NCBI RefSeq assembly: GCF_003337555.1
Contig: NZ_QPJK01000001.1
Coordinates: 434,001 to 498,000 of the forward strand
Origin: Pseudorhodoferax soli
Lineage (GTDB): Bacteria; Pseudomonadota; Gammaproteobacteria; Burkholderiales; Burkholderiaceae_C
DNA: 64,000 nucleotides
Direction: 5' to 3'
This document shows positions 18,829 to 28,026 of the stretch, in pieces. Both the position numbers and the translations under genes were made by a program. The notes under the pieces were generated by a model, which did not search any database, had not been told where the DNA came from, and saw only the letters and a list, made by a program, of their open reading frames with translations. Every line of letters starts with the position of its first letter. The stretch's first letter is position 1.

Positions 18829-20049
18829 TCAATGCGCAGTCCACTGGATCGACGAGATGTCGACGCCATCCTGGTACATCTCCCACAGCGGGCTCAACTC
18901 GCGCAGCTTGTCCACGTTCTGGCGGATGGTCTGCACGGCGTAGTCGATGTCGGCCTCGGTGGTCCAGCGGCCGATCGTCATGCGCAGGCTGCTGTGGGCC
19001 AGCTCGTCGCTGCGGCCCAGCGCACGCAGCACATAGCTGGGCTCCAGGCTGGCCGAAGTGCAGGCGGAACCGCTGGACACGGCAAGGCCCTTGATGCCCA
19101 TGATCAACGACTCGCCTTCGACGAAGTTGAAGCTCATGTTCAAGTTGTGCGGCACGCGCCGGGTGGCGTGGCCATTGATGAACACCTGGTCGATGTCCTG
19201 CAGGCCCTTGAGCATGCGGTCGTGCAGCGCCTGGATGCGCTGGTTCTCCACCGCCATCTCTTCCTTGGCGATGCGGTAGGCCTCGCCCATGCCGACGATC
19301 TGGTGCGTAGGCAGCGTGCCAGAGCGCATGCCACGCTCATGACCGCCACCATGCATCTGCGCCTCGATGCGGATGCGGGGCTTGCGGCGCACGTACAGCG
19401 CACCGATGCCCTTGGGGCCGTAGGTCTTGTGCGAGGTCAGGCTCATGAGGTCGACCTTGAGCGTGGCCAGGTCGATCTCGACGCGTCCCGTGGCCTGGGC
19501 GCCGTCCACATGGAACACCACGCCCCTGGCACGGCAGATCTCGCCGATGGCCGCGATGTCCTGCACCACGCCGATCTCGTTGTTCACGAACATCACGCTG
19601 GCCAGGATGGTGTCGGGGCGGATCGCCGCTTCGAACGCAGCCAGGTCCAGCAGCCCGTCCGGCTGCACGTCCATGTAGGTGACTTCGAAGCCCTGGCGCT
19701 CCAGCTCGCGGCACGTGTCGAGCACGGCCTTGTGCTCGGTCTTGACCGTGATGATGTGCTTGCCCTTGCCCTTGTAGAACTGGGCGGCGCCCTTGATTGC
19801 CAGGTTGTCCGATTCCGTGGCGCCGGAAGTCCAGATGATCTCCCGCGGGTCTGCACCGATCAGCGCTGCAACCTGCTCGCGCGCCTTCTCGACGGCTGCC
19901 TCGGCTTCCCAGCCCCAGGCATGGCTGCGCGATGCGGGGTTGCCGAAATGCTCCCGCAGCCAAGGAATCATGGCGTCCACCACCCGCTCGTCGCAGGGGT
20001 TGGTGGCGCTGTAGTCCATGTAGATCGGGAAATGGGGCGTGCTTGACAT
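18829..20049 (-). CDS. iscS: Cysteine desulfurase IscS
   Basis: PLP enzyme that removes sulfur from cysteine for Fe-S clusters and tRNA thiolation; 406 residues. The PLP lysine is in [20 protein letters not shown], and the catalytic cysteine is in the mobile loop [19 protein letters not shown]. The N-terminal [16 protein letters not shown] is the family signature. It follows iscR after 57 bp. Confidence 0.97.
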   Translation of the reverse strand: MSSTPHFPIYMDYSATNPCDERVVDAMIPWLREHFGNPASRSHAWGWEAEAAVEKAREQVAALIGADPREIIWTSGATESDNLAIKGAAQFYKGKGKHIITVKTEHKAVLDTCRELERQGFEVTYMDVQPDGLLDLAAFEAAIRPDTILASVMFVNNEIGVVQDIAAIGEICRARGVVFHVDGAQATGRVEIDLATLKVDLMSLTSHKTYGPKGIGALYVRRKPRIRIEAQMHGGGHERGMRSGTLPTHQIVGMGEAYRIAKEEMAVENQRIQALHDRMLKGLQDIDQVFINGHATRRVPHNLNMSFNFVEGESLIMGIKGLAVSSGSACTSASLEPSYVLRALGRSDELAHSSLRMTIGRWTTEADIDYAVQTIRQNVDKLRELSPLWEMYQDGVDISSIQWTAH

Positions 20050-20106
20050 TGGCTAGCTTTCAGTCGCGGCTGGCTGGAAATGGCGGGCGCAAAGACGCGA
20101 GAGGGT

Positions 20107-20643
20107 TCAGGATTTGGCGAACGCGTTGCCCAGCGCGAACACGGAGTTGGGCGCGTTCACGCGGATCGGCTTGACCACCGGCTGCGGCGAAATGGCGCGC
20201 TTGAGCATGGGCTTGCTCTCGACCTGCACACCCTTGGCAATCTGGTCATCGACGAGCTTTTGCAGTGTCACGGAATCGAGGAACTCGACCATGCGCTGGT
20301 TCAGTGCAGCCCACAACTCGTGCGTCATGCAGCGGCCGGCCTCGCCCAGGCAGTTTTCCTTGCCGCCGCAGTGGGTGGCGTCGATGGGCTCGTCGACCGA
20401 GACGATGATGTCGGCCACGGTGATCTCGGTCGCCTTGCGGCCCAGCGTGTAACCGCCGCCCGGGCCGCGCGTGGACTCCACCAGGTCATGGCGGCGCAGC
20501 TTGCCGAACAGTTGCTCCAGGTACGACAGGGAGATCTGCTGGCGCTGGCTGATGGCCGCCAGCGTGACCGGACCGTTGTTCTGGCGCAATGCCAGATCGA
20601 TCATGGCTGTGACCGCAAAACGGCCCTTGGTTGTCAGACGCAT
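20107..20643 (-). CDS. iscR: Fe-S cluster-sensing transcriptional regulator IscR
   Basis: Rrf2-family repressor that holds a [2Fe-2S] cluster and represses the isc operon when clusters are plentiful. It has a winged helix (MRLTTKGRFAVTAMIDLAL, SLSYLEQLFGKLRRHDLV, RGPGGGYTLGR) and three cluster cysteines at 92, 98 and 105 (THCGGKENCLGEAGRC). At 178 residues it is slightly longer than the E. coli protein, with an extra C-terminal stretch. A plausible IscR operator lies about 150 bp upstream. Confidence 0.95.
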   Translation of the reverse strand: MRLTTKGRFAVTAMIDLALRQNNGPVTLAAISQRQQISLSYLEQLFGKLRRHDLVESTRGPGGGYTLGRKATEITVADIIVSVDEPIDATHCGGKENCLGEAGRCMTHELWAALNQRMVEFLDSVTLQKLVDDQIAKGVQVESKPMLKRAISPQPVVKPIRVNAPNSVFALGNAFAKS

Positions 20644-20791
20644 CGCAAGCTCCTTCTCAATTGCTTGATCTACCGTTGAAGCCGGAGCGGGGTCTCACCC
20701 AGCCCGACGCGCTTTTCACCAGCTCTTCACTCGTTGACGATGTGGAAGCGGTTTGGAGCCCTCAGCGATGGACTTCTTCGATGCGCTTTTG

Positions 20792-20816
20792 TTCCCGATC
20801 AATTAACTCAAGTATA
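20792..20816 (-). promoter_or_regulatory. isc promoter -10 overlapped by a type-1 IscR-like operator
   Basis: On the minus strand an extended -10, TGCTATACT, is followed immediately by ATACTTGAGT-TAAT-TGATCGGGAA. This matches about two thirds of the type-1 IscR consensus (ATASYYGACTRWWWYAGTCRRSTAT), with the left half better than the right. Operator and -10 overlap, as expected for repression by holo-IscR. The leader to iscR would be about 150 nt. Confidence 0.65.
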
Positions 20817-20850
20817 GCAGAAATCCCTATTGAATCGGTCGGGTTAAGGG

Positions 20851-22944
20851 TCACACGCCCGGGACGTGGTCATCGCCCGCTGCACCGAAGGCCTGGGCCT
20901 TGAGCTGCGCCAGTTGGTCGCGCACACGGGCGGCCTTTTCGAACTCCAGGTTGCGGGCATGCTCCAGCATCTGCTTTTCCAGCCGCTTGATCTCGCGCGC
21001 CACGTCCTTCTCGCTCATGTCCTCGACCTTGGCGCGCTGCATCGCGGCCTGCTCGATGCGCTCGGCCTCCTTGCCGCTCTTTTCGCTGTAGACACCGTCG
21101 ATGAGGTCACGCACCTTCTTGACGATGGCCCGTGGCGTGATGCCCCGGGCCTCGTTGTGCGCCACCTGCCTGATGCGCCGGCGCTCGGTCTCGTCGATGG
21201 CGCGGCGCATGGAATCGGTGATGCGGTCAGCGTAGAGGATGGCCCGGCCCTGCAGGTTGCGCGCAGCCCGGCCGATGGTCTGGATCAAAGAGCGCTCCGA
21301 ACGCAGGAAGCCCTCCTTGTCGGCATCCAGGATGGCGACCAGCGACACCTCGGGAATGTCCAGGCCTTCGCGCAGCAGGTTGATCCCCACCAGCACGTCG
21401 AAGCTGCCCAGGCGCAGGTCGCGCAGGATCTCCACGCGCTCCACAGTGTCGATGTCCGAATGCAGGTAGCGCACCTTGACGCCGTTGTCAGCCAGGTAGT
21501 CGGTCAGCTGCTCTGCCATGCGCTTGGTCAGCGTGGTGATCAGCACGCGCTCGTTGCGCTCCACGCGCAGCCGAATCTCCTGCAGCACGTCGTCCACCTG
21601 GGTAGCGGCGGGGCGCACCTCCACCTCGGGGTCGACCAGGCCGGTCGGCCGCACCACCTGCTCCACCACCTGGCCGGCGTGGGTCTTCTCGTAGTCGGCC
21701 GGCGTGGCCGAGACGAAGATCGCCTGGCGCATGCGCCGTTCGAACTCCTCGAACTTGAGCGGCCGGTTGTCCAGCGCGCTCGGCAGCCGAAAGCCGTACT
21801 CGACCAGCGTGGTCTTGCGCGAACGGTCGCCGTTGTACATGGCGCCCAGCTGGCCGATCAGCACGTGGCTCTCGTCCAGGAACATCACGGCATCCTTGGG
21901 CAGATAGTCGGTCAGTGTGGACGGCGGATCACCAGGGGCCGCACCCGACAGGTGCCGCGTGTAGTTCTCGATCCCCTTGCAATGGCCCACCTCGCTGAGC
22001 ATTTCCAGGTCAAAGCGCGTGCGCTGCTCCAGGCGCTGCGCCTCGACCAACTTGCCGGCTGCCACAAGCTCCTTGAGCCGGTCGCTCAGTTCCAGCTTGA
22101 TGGTTTCCACGGCCGTGAGCACCTTGTCGCGCGGAGTCACGTAATGGCTGCTGGGGTAGACCGTGAAGCGCGGAATCTTCTGCTTGATCCGGCCGGTCAG
22201 GGGGTCGAACAGCTGCAGCGTCTCGATTTCGTCGTCGAAGAGCTCGATGCGGATCGCCAGCTCGGAGTGCTCGGCCGGGAACACGTCGATGGTGTCGCCG
22301 CGCACGCGGAACTTGCCGCGCTGGAAATCCTGGTCGTTGCGCTGGTATTGCATGCGGATCAGCTGGGCGATCACGTCCCGCTGGCCCAGCTTGTCGCCAG
22401 CCCGCAGCGTCATGATCATGCGGTGGTAGCTCTCGGGCTCACCAATGCCATAGATCGCCGACACCGTGGCCACGATCAACACATCGCGCCGCTCCAGGAT
22501 GCTCTTCGTGCACGACAGCCGCATCTGCTCGATGTGCTCGTTGATCGCCGAATCCTTCTCGATGAACAGATCGCGCTGCGGCACATAGGCCTCGGGCTGG
22601 TAATAGTCGTAGTAGCTCACGAAGTACTCCACGGCGTTCTTCGGGAAGAACTCGCGGAACTCGCTGTACAACTGCGCGGCCAGCGTCTTGTTGGGCGCAA
22701 ACACGATCGCGGGCCGGCCCAGCCGCGCCACCACATTGGCCATGGTGTACGTCTTGCCCGAACCAGTCACGCCCAACAGGGTCTGGAACACCTCCCCGTC
22801 GCGCACGCCCTCGACGAGCTTGTCGATCGCCTCCGGCTGGTCGCCGGCCGGCGGATAGGGCTGGAACAGTTCGAAGGGCGAACCTGGGAAACGGACGAAC
22901 TCGCCCTTCTTCTCTTCGGCAGGTGGTTCCAGAACTTCTGACAT
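20851..22944 (-). CDS. uvrB: UvrABC excision nuclease subunit B
   Basis: Damage-verification subunit of nucleotide excision repair, 697 residues. Walker A is GVTGSGKT; other hallmarks are the beta-hairpin region [39 protein letters not shown], and helicase motif [20 protein letters not shown]. The C-terminal UVR domain (about residues 640-680) that binds UvrC is present ([20 protein letters not shown]). I found no clear LexA box (CTG-N10-CAG type) in the 140 bp upstream. It is divergent from the aminotransferase gene. Confidence 0.97.
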   Translation of the reverse strand: MSEVLEPPAEEKKGEFVRFPGSPFELFQPYPPAGDQPEAIDKLVEGVRDGEVFQTLLGVTGSGKTYTMANVVARLGRPAIVFAPNKTLAAQLYSEFREFFPKNAVEYFVSYYDYYQPEAYVPQRDLFIEKDSAINEHIEQMRLSCTKSILERRDVLIVATVSAIYGIGEPESYHRMIMTLRAGDKLGQRDVIAQLIRMQYQRNDQDFQRGKFRVRGDTIDVFPAEHSELAIRIELFDDEIETLQLFDPLTGRIKQKIPRFTVYPSSHYVTPRDKVLTAVETIKLELSDRLKELVAAGKLVEAQRLEQRTRFDLEMLSEVGHCKGIENYTRHLSGAAPGDPPSTLTDYLPKDAVMFLDESHVLIGQLGAMYNGDRSRKTTLVEYGFRLPSALDNRPLKFEEFERRMRQAIFVSATPADYEKTHAGQVVEQVVRPTGLVDPEVEVRPAATQVDDVLQEIRLRVERNERVLITTLTKRMAEQLTDYLADNGVKVRYLHSDIDTVERVEILRDLRLGSFDVLVGINLLREGLDIPEVSLVAILDADKEGFLRSERSLIQTIGRAARNLQGRAILYADRITDSMRRAIDETERRRIRQVAHNEARGITPRAIVKKVRDLIDGVYSEKSGKEAERIEQAAMQRAKVEDMSEKDVAREIKRLEKQMLEHARNLEFEKAARVRDQLAQLKAQAFGAAGDDHVPGV

Positions 22945-23001
22945 CAGGGAATCCGATCGTGACAGGAATGCTTAAAATTGGTGCACGGCCGTCGCCGGCT
23001 T

Positions 23002-23062
23002 CCTCGCGTGCTGAGCGAGGGGCAACCCGATAGGCTAGCGCAGCACGGCCCTCCCCGCTAGC
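23002..23062 (+). promoter_or_regulatory. Hairpin-rich 5' leader of the aromatic aminotransferase gene
   Basis: Three potential hairpins follow one another: CCTCGC..GCGAGG (23002-23020), GGG-GCAA-CCC (about 23018-23027) and GCTAGCG..CGCTAGC (23034-23062). The octamer GCACGGCC occurs at both ends of the leader. A TTAAAAT box near 22973 is a plausible -10, which would give a leader of about 105 nt. No known riboswitch class was recognised. Confidence 0.35.
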
Positions 23063-23085
23063 GACAACCCTCTGCAGGAACTTCA

Positions 23086-24282
23086 ATGTCTTTGTTCTCC
23101 GCCGTCGAGATGGCACCGCGCGACCCGATCCTGGGTCTGAACGAGCAGTTTGCCGCCGACACCAACCCCAACAAGGTCAACCTGGGCGTCGGTGTCTACT
23201 ACGACGACAACGGCAAGCTGCCGCTGCTGGCGTGCGTGCAAAAGGCCGAACAAGCCATGATGCAAGCTCCCAAGGCCCGCGGTTATCTGCCCATCGACGG
23301 TATCGCGGCCTATGACAGCGCCGTGAAGAACCTGGTATTTGGGGCCGACAGCGAACCTGTCAAGAGCGGCCGGGTCGCCACCGTGCAGGGCCTGGGTGGC
23401 ACCGGCGGGCTGAAGATCGGCGCCGACTTCCTGAAGCGCCTGAACCCGAACGCCAAGGTGCTGATCAGCGACCCGAGCTGGGAGAACCACCGCGCGCTGT
23501 TCACGCAGGCGGGCTTCGAGGTGCAGAGCCACCGCTACTACGACGCTGCCAAGCGGGGCGTCGATTTCGACGGCATGCTGGCCGACCTGAAGGCCGCCGC
23601 GCCCGGCACCGTGGTGGTGCTGCATGCCTGCTGCCACAACCCCACGGGCTACGACATCACGCCAGCCCAATGGGACCAGGTCATCGCCACGGTCAAGGCG
23701 GGCCAGCTCGTGCCCTTCCTGGACATGGCCTACCAGGGCTTCGGCCAAGGCATCGCAGAAGACGGCGTGGCGGTATCCAAGGCCCTGGCTGCTGGCCTGT
23801 CCTTCTTCGTGTCGACCTCGTTCAGCAAGAGCTTCAGCCTGTACGGCGAGCGCGTCGGCGCGCTGTCTGTACTGTGCCAAGACAAGGCCGAGGCCGACCG
23901 CGTTCTGAGCCAGCTCAAGATCATGATCCGCACCAACTACAGCAACCCGCCCACGCACGGCGGCAGCGTGGTGGCCTCGGTGCTGAACACGCCCGAACTG
24001 CGCGCGTTGTGGGAAGAAGAACTGGCCGGCATGCGCACGCGCATCAAGCAGATGCGCGTGGCCTTGGTCGAGAAACTCAAGGCCGCCGGCGTGCAGCAGG
24101 ACATGGGCTTCATCACGACCCAGGTGGGCATGTTCAGCTACTCGGGCCTCAACAAGGACCAGATGGTGCGCTTGCGCAACGAATTCGGCGTCTACGGTAC
24201 CGACACCGGCCGCATGTGCGTGGCAGCGCTGAACAGCAAGAACATCGACTACGTCTGCGCCAGCATCGCCAAGGTCATCTGA
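23086..24282 (+). CDS. Aromatic amino acid / aspartate aminotransferase
   Basis: PLP-dependent class I aminotransferase of 398 residues, TyrB/AspC type. It moves amino groups between aspartate or aromatic amino acids and 2-oxoglutarate. The PLP lysine is in STSFSKSFSLYGERVG, and NLGVGVYYDDNGKLPLL near residue 30 is typical of TyrB/AspC. ACHNPTGYDITPAQW holds the residue that stacks near the PLP ring. It is the first gene after a structured leader and ends at a bidirectional terminator. TyrB versus AspC preference cannot be settled from sequence alone. Confidence 0.9.
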   Translation: MSLFSAVEMAPRDPILGLNEQFAADTNPNKVNLGVGVYYDDNGKLPLLACVQKAEQAMMQAPKARGYLPIDGIAAYDSAVKNLVFGADSEPVKSGRVATVQGLGGTGGLKIGADFLKRLNPNAKVLISDPSWENHRALFTQAGFEVQSHRYYDAAKRGVDFDGMLADLKAAAPGTVVVLHACCHNPTGYDITPAQWDQVIATVKAGQLVPFLDMAYQGFGQGIAEDGVAVSKALAAGLSFFVSTSFSKSFSLYGERVGALSVLCQDKAEADRVLSQLKIMIRTNYSNPPTHGGSVVASVLNTPELRALWEEELAGMRTRIKQMRVALVEKLKAAGVQQDMGFITTQVGMFSYSGLNKDQMVRLRNEFGVYGTDTGRMCVAALNSKNIDYVCASIAKVI

Positions 24283-24302
24283 CGGGCTGCTGATGCGCCT
24301 TG

Positions 24303-24329
24303 AAAACGCCGCGCACCGCGCGGCGTTTT
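24303..24329. terminator. Bidirectional intrinsic terminator
   Basis: AAAACGCCGCGC-acc-GCGCGGCGTTTT is a perfect 12-bp stem with A and T runs on both sides. It lies between the converging aminotransferase (+) and SpmAB-like (-) genes and can stop transcription in both directions. Confidence 0.9.
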
Positions 24330-24340
24330 GCATGCTGCGG

Positions 24341-25570
24341 TCAGCCGAAAAACCAGTAGCAGACGCCGATCGAGGCCAGGATGCCAGCCACATCGGCAAG
24401 CACGGCGCAGGCCACGGCATGGCGCGCACGCTGGATCCCGACGGCGCCGAAGTACACCGCCAGCACATAGAAGGTGGTCTCGGTGCTGCCCTGCACCGTT
24501 GCGGCCAGCAGCGCGGCGAAGCTATCCACGCCCTGGCTCTGCATGGTCTCGAGCAGCAACGCACGCGCCGCGCTGCCGGAGAAGGGTTTGACCAGTGCCG
24601 TCGGCATGGCATCGACGAAGCGCGTGTCCCAGCCCGCCAGCGAGACGAGCCTGCGCAGGCCATCCAGCGCCAGGTCGAGCGCACCTGAAGCCCGCAGCAC
24701 CCCGACGGCGCACAGCATCGCGACGAGGTAGGGCAGCAGGTTCCTGGCTACGTCGAAGCCCTCCTTGGCCCCGTCGACGAAGGCTTCATAGACCGGCACG
24801 CGGCGCAGCGCGCCCGCTAGGAGGAACAGCAGCACGATGGCGAACATCGTCAGGTTGCCCAGCAGCGAGGACAAGGCCGCCAGCGCCGTGGCCGACAGGC
24901 CCGCCAGCAGTGCCATGAAGCCGCCCATCAGCAGGGCGCCAGGGACCAGGTACGCCAGCACCACCGGATCCCACAGCTTCAAGCGCTGAACGGCAGCCAC
25001 GGCCAGCAACGCCACCAGCGTGCCAGCCGCATTGGCCAAGAGGATGGGCAGAAAGACTAGCGTCGGGTCGGCCGCCCCCTGCTGAGCGCGGTACATGAAG
25101 ATGCTGACCGGCAACAGCGTCAGCGCCGAAGCGTTCAGGACGAGGAACAGAATCTGGGCATTGCTGGCCACCGTGGCGCTCGGGTTGAGTTCCTGCAGCG
25201 AGCGCATGGCCTTGAGGCCGATCGGGGTGGCCGCATTGTCCAGGCCGAGCGCATTGGCGGCGAAGTTCAGCGTGATCAGCCCCAGCGCCGGATGGCCCGG
25301 CGGCACCTGCGGCATCAGCCGACACAGCAGCGGCGACAGCAGCCGGGCCAGCCAGTTGACCAGGCCCGCCTGTTCGGCGATGCGCAGAAAGCCAAGCCAC
25401 AGCGTCAGGGTGCCGAACAGCAGCACCATGACCTCCACCGCCAGCTTGGCCATGGCGAACAGCGCCTGCACCATCGCGGCGAAGACCTCTGCTTCGCCTT
25501 CCATCAACCAGCGCCAGCCGGCACTGGCGGCCGCGGTCAGAAAGAAGCCCAGCCACAAACCGTTCAGCAT
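24341..25570 (-). CDS. Fused SpmA/SpmB-like nucleoside-recognition-domain membrane protein
   Basis: Integral membrane protein of 409 residues with about ten hydrophobic spans. The N-terminal half resembles SpmA (WLARLLSPLLCRLMP, LNFAANALGLDNAATPIGLKAM) and the C-terminal half resembles SpmB (VDGAKEGFDVARNLLPYLVAM, ATVQGSTETTFYVLAVYFGAV). In Bacillus these are two separate spore-maturation proteins; Gram-negative non-sporulating bacteria often have them fused. The substrate is unknown; the Gate domains are shared with nucleoside transporters. Confidence 0.75.
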   Translation of the reverse strand: MLNGLWLGFFLTAAASAGWRWLMEGEAEVFAAMVQALFAMAKLAVEVMVLLFGTLTLWLGFLRIAEQAGLVNWLARLLSPLLCRLMPQVPPGHPALGLITLNFAANALGLDNAATPIGLKAMRSLQELNPSATVASNAQILFLVLNASALTLLPVSIFMYRAQQGAADPTLVFLPILLANAAGTLVALLAVAAVQRLKLWDPVVLAYLVPGALLMGGFMALLAGLSATALAALSSLLGNLTMFAIVLLFLLAGALRRVPVYEAFVDGAKEGFDVARNLLPYLVAMLCAVGVLRASGALDLALDGLRRLVSLAGWDTRFVDAMPTALVKPFSGSAARALLLETMQSQGVDSFAALLAATVQGSTETTFYVLAVYFGAVGIQRARHAVACAVLADVAGILASIGVCYWFFG

Positions 25571-25708
25571 GCCAGGCAGTGTAGTGGTGCGCGGTCGCCG
25601 CTATAGGCGCACCCATGGCGTGCAAGAACGGAATGCAAGAGCGTGCGCAAATGGGGCATTGCGCACTGCATTGGTGTTTCCCGTCATGCACGCCAGCTTG
25701 ACAACTGC

Positions 25709-25729
25709 TATATTGCTGCAGTGCAGCAA
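25709..25729 (+). promoter_or_regulatory. phaZ promoter with PhaR-like palindromic operator
   Basis: An extended -10 (TGCTATATT, hexamer 25709-25714) overlaps the perfect palindrome TTGCTGCA-G-TGCAGCAA (25713-25729). The core CTGC-AGT-GCAG fits the CTGC-N3-GCAG motif described for the PHB regulator PhaR of Paracoccus. It lies 40 bp before the PHB depolymerase start. Confidence 0.5.
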
Positions 25730-25768
25730 GAATGCGCTGTACATCCTTCTCTTCTCTCCTTCCCTGCG

Positions 25769-27118
25769 ATGCTGTACCAGATCTACGAAGCCCAACGCTC
25801 CCTCATGGAGCCATTTGCCGAGTTTGCAAATGCCGCCTCCAAGCTGTTCGGCAACCCGGCGTCGCCGCTGGGCCAGAACCCCTTCGCCCAGCGCGTGGCC
25901 GCCGGCTACGACCTGCTGTACCGGCTGGGCAAGGACTATGAGAAACCGGTGTTCGGTCTGCAGACCGTGACCGTGGGCGGCGTGGACGTCGCCATCCACG
26001 AACGCGTGGAGGTCAACAAGCCCTTCTGCGAGTTGCGCCGTTTCAAGCGCTTCACCGACGACGGCGGCACGCTCGCCACCCTCAAAGGCCAGCCCGCGGT
26101 GCTGATCGTCGCCCCTCTGTCGGGCCACTATGCAACCCTGCTGCGCGACACGGTCAAGTCGATGCTGGGCGGCCACAAGGTCTACATCACCGACTGGAAG
26201 AACGCGCGCACCGTGCCGCTCTCCGATGGTGAGTTCCACCTGGACGACTACGTCAACTGCGTCCAGGAATTCATCCGCCACCTGCAGTCTGTCTACGGCG
26301 ACTGCCACGTGATGAGCGTCTGCCAGCCCACCGTGCCGGTGCTGGCCGCCGTCTCGCTGATGGCTTCCCGCGGCGAGCGCCTGCCGCTGTCCATGACCAT
26401 GATGGGCGGCCCCATCGACGCGCGCAAGTCGCCGACGGCCGTCAACAACCTGGCCATGCACAAGAGCTTCGAGTGGTTCGAGAACAATGTGATCTACCGC
26501 GTTCCGCAGACCTTCCCGGGCGCGGGCCGGCGCGTGTATCCAGGGTTCCTGCAGCATGCGGGCTTCGTGGCCATGAACCCCGACCACCACGCCAAGAGCC
26601 ACTACGACTATTTCGAGCACCTGCTGCAGGGCGATGACGTCGGCGCCGAAAGCCACCGCAAGTTCTACGACGAGTACAACGCGGTGCTGGACATGGACGC
26701 CGATTACTACCTGGAAACCATCGCCACGGTGTTCCAGGACTTCAAGCTTGTCAATGGCACCTGGCAGGTCCGCAACGCCAAGGGCGTGTCCGAGCTGGTT
26801 CGGCCGCAGGACATCCAGGGCTGCGCGCTGCTGACCGTCGAAGGCGAACTCGACGACATCTCCGGTTCGGGCCAGACCGCCGCCGCGCATGGGCTGTGCA
26901 GCGGCATCGCTGCCGACCAGCGTGAGCATTTCGAGGTCAAGGGCGCGGGCCACTATGGCATCTTCAGTGGCCGGCGCTGGCGCGAAGGTGTCTACCCCAA
27001 GGTCCGTGACTTCATCCTCGCGCACAACCACAGCGCCAAGCCCAGCACGCCACGCGGCGGCGCCGTGGCACGCACCGCCACAACGCGCGCTGCTGCCAAG
27101 AAGACGAGCGCCGCCTGA
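25769..27118 (+). CDS. phaZ: Intracellular polyhydroxybutyrate depolymerase
   Basis: Degrades the carbon-storage polymer PHB in native granules. The 449-residue protein belongs to the PhaZ1/PhaZa family, in which the nucleophile is a cysteine: VMSVCQPTVPV, Cys185, equivalent to Cys183 of Ralstonia. The N-terminus MLYQIYEAQRSLMEPF and the C-terminal KGAGHYGIFSGRRWRE are also family hallmarks. A Lys/Ala/Thr-rich tail of about 25 residues, similar to tails of granule-associated proteins, ends the protein. An upstream ATG in the same frame would lie before the promoter, so I use the internal one. Confidence 0.93.
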   Translation: MLYQIYEAQRSLMEPFAEFANAASKLFGNPASPLGQNPFAQRVAAGYDLLYRLGKDYEKPVFGLQTVTVGGVDVAIHERVEVNKPFCELRRFKRFTDDGGTLATLKGQPAVLIVAPLSGHYATLLRDTVKSMLGGHKVYITDWKNARTVPLSDGEFHLDDYVNCVQEFIRHLQSVYGDCHVMSVCQPTVPVLAAVSLMASRGERLPLSMTMMGGPIDARKSPTAVNNLAMHKSFEWFENNVIYRVPQTFPGAGRRVYPGFLQHAGFVAMNPDHHAKSHYDYFEHLLQGDDVGAESHRKFYDEYNAVLDMDADYYLETIATVFQDFKLVNGTWQVRNAKGVSELVRPQDIQGCALLTVEGELDDISGSGQTAAAHGLCSGIAADQREHFEVKGAGHYGIFSGRRWREGVYPKVRDFILAHNHSAKPSTPRGGAVARTATTRAAAKKTSAA

Positions 27119-27123
27119 GCACG

Positions 27124-27750
27124 GTGTCCGCCCTGGCCCAGCGCGTGCTGGCCGAACTGCCGCAGACGCAGTGCACGCGCTGCGGCTACCCCGATTGCGC
27201 GGCCTACGCGCAAGCCATCGCCGATGAACAAGCCCCCATCAACCGCTGCCCACCTGGTGGCGCCGAGGGCGTGGAGCGTCTGGCGCAGCTGACCGGCCGG
27301 GCCGCGCCACCCCTCGACCTGACCTACGGCGCCGAGGGGCCGCGCCAGATGGCTTTCATCGACGAGGACTGGTGCATCGGTTGCACGCTGTGCCTCAAGG
27401 CCTGCCCCGTCGACGCGATCATCGGCAGCAACAAAGCCATGCACACGGTCCTGGAAGCGCATTGCACCGGCTGCGAACTCTGCATTCCGGTCTGCCCTGT
27501 CGACTGCATCCACCTCGAGCCTGCAAGTGGCAGCCTGACCGGCTGGGCCGCCTGGTCGCAGGGTCAAGCGATGGCCGCGCGCGCGCGGTATGCGCGGCAT
27601 GTGGCGCGGCCACCATCCGATGCGCCCTCGCCAGCGCCGCTCCATGAAGAAGTACCGTCCGCCGGGCCGAACGCTACTCCGGCCGATCCGCGGCGCGCCA
27701 TGGTCGAGGCCGCGCTGGCGCGGGCCCGTGCCCGCCGCGCGCCAAGCTGA
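27124..27750 (+). CDS. RnfB-like electron transport ferredoxin (no membrane anchor)
   Basis: A 208-residue iron-sulfur protein starting with GTG, 5 nt after phaZ. It has the RnfB/Fe-S domain cysteines (QCTRCGYPDCAAYAQAI..NRCPPGG) and then two [4Fe-4S] ferredoxin motifs (CIGCTLCLKACPVD and CTGCELCIPVCPVDC). The N-terminal membrane helix of true RnfB is missing, and the last 60 residues are Ala/Arg/Pro-rich. No rnfA, C, D, G or E is nearby, so it is an orphan; in many betaproteobacteria such genes carry the label RnfB subunit, but their partner is unknown. Confidence 0.8.
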   Translation: MSALAQRVLAELPQTQCTRCGYPDCAAYAQAIADEQAPINRCPPGGAEGVERLAQLTGRAAPPLDLTYGAEGPRQMAFIDEDWCIGCTLCLKACPVDAIIGSNKAMHTVLEAHCTGCELCIPVCPVDCIHLEPASGSLTGWAAWSQGQAMAARARYARHVARPPSDAPSPAPLHEEVPSAGPNATPADPRRAMVEAALARARARRAPS

Positions 27751-27786
27751 ACCTTCGCCTGTCTTCTTCTGCGCACCGCAAAAGAC

Positions 27787-27820
27787 AAACGGGCCACGCA
27801 ATTGCTTGCGTGACCCGTTT
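27787..27820. terminator. Intrinsic terminator between the RnfB-like gene and tRNA-Asp
   Basis: AAACGGG-c-CACGCA-attgct-TGCGTG-a-CCCGTTT forms a 13-bp stem with one internal mismatch. T residues follow on both strands, so it can serve both the plus-strand RnfB-like gene and the minus-strand tRNA cluster. Confidence 0.85.
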
Positions 27821-27827
27821 TCATTCT

Positions 27828-27904
27828 TGGCGGAGTGGACGGGACTCGAACCCGCGACCCCCGGCGTGACAGGCCGGTATTCTAACCAACTGAACTACCA
27901 CTCC
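27828..27904 (-). tRNA. tRNA-Asp (anticodon GTC), copy 1
   Basis: Acceptor GGAGTGG/CCACTCC, anticodon arm CCGGC-CTGTCAC-GCCGG giving GTC, T arm GCGGG-TTCGAGT-CCCGT, discriminator G and encoded CCA. Sequence identical to the copy 379 bp away. It is the last tRNA of the downstream Ala-Glu-Asp set and is followed by a terminator. Confidence 0.95.
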
Positions 27905-27950
27905 TGGTAGGTAGCTTCGGCGCCTTGCGGCAGCCCAAGCGCTACGAACT

Positions 27951-28026
27951 TGCCAACCCTACGGCGATTCGAACCCTGGTACTCACCGTGAAAGGGTGAT
28001 GTCCTAGGCCTCTAGACGACAGGGTC
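27951..28026 (-). pseudogene. Degenerate tRNA-Glu (anticodon TTC), copy 1
   Basis: The anticodon arm (TCACC-CTTTCAC-GGTGA, anticodon TTC) and D arm equal those of the intact tRNA-Glu 379 bp away. The T stem, however, reads CAGGG/CGCCG and has an A-C and a G-G mismatch where the intact copy has five G-C or C-G pairs. The acceptor ends in two G-T wobbles (positions 1-72 and 7-66), and the encoded CCA has become GCA. These changes together suggest loss of function, though a poorly folding tRNA cannot be excluded. Confidence 0.75.

Noticed and set aside
22945-23085. Possible LexA (SOS) box upstream of uvrB
   Set aside because: A CTGT is present near the start but no ACAG at the right distance; no acceptable match.
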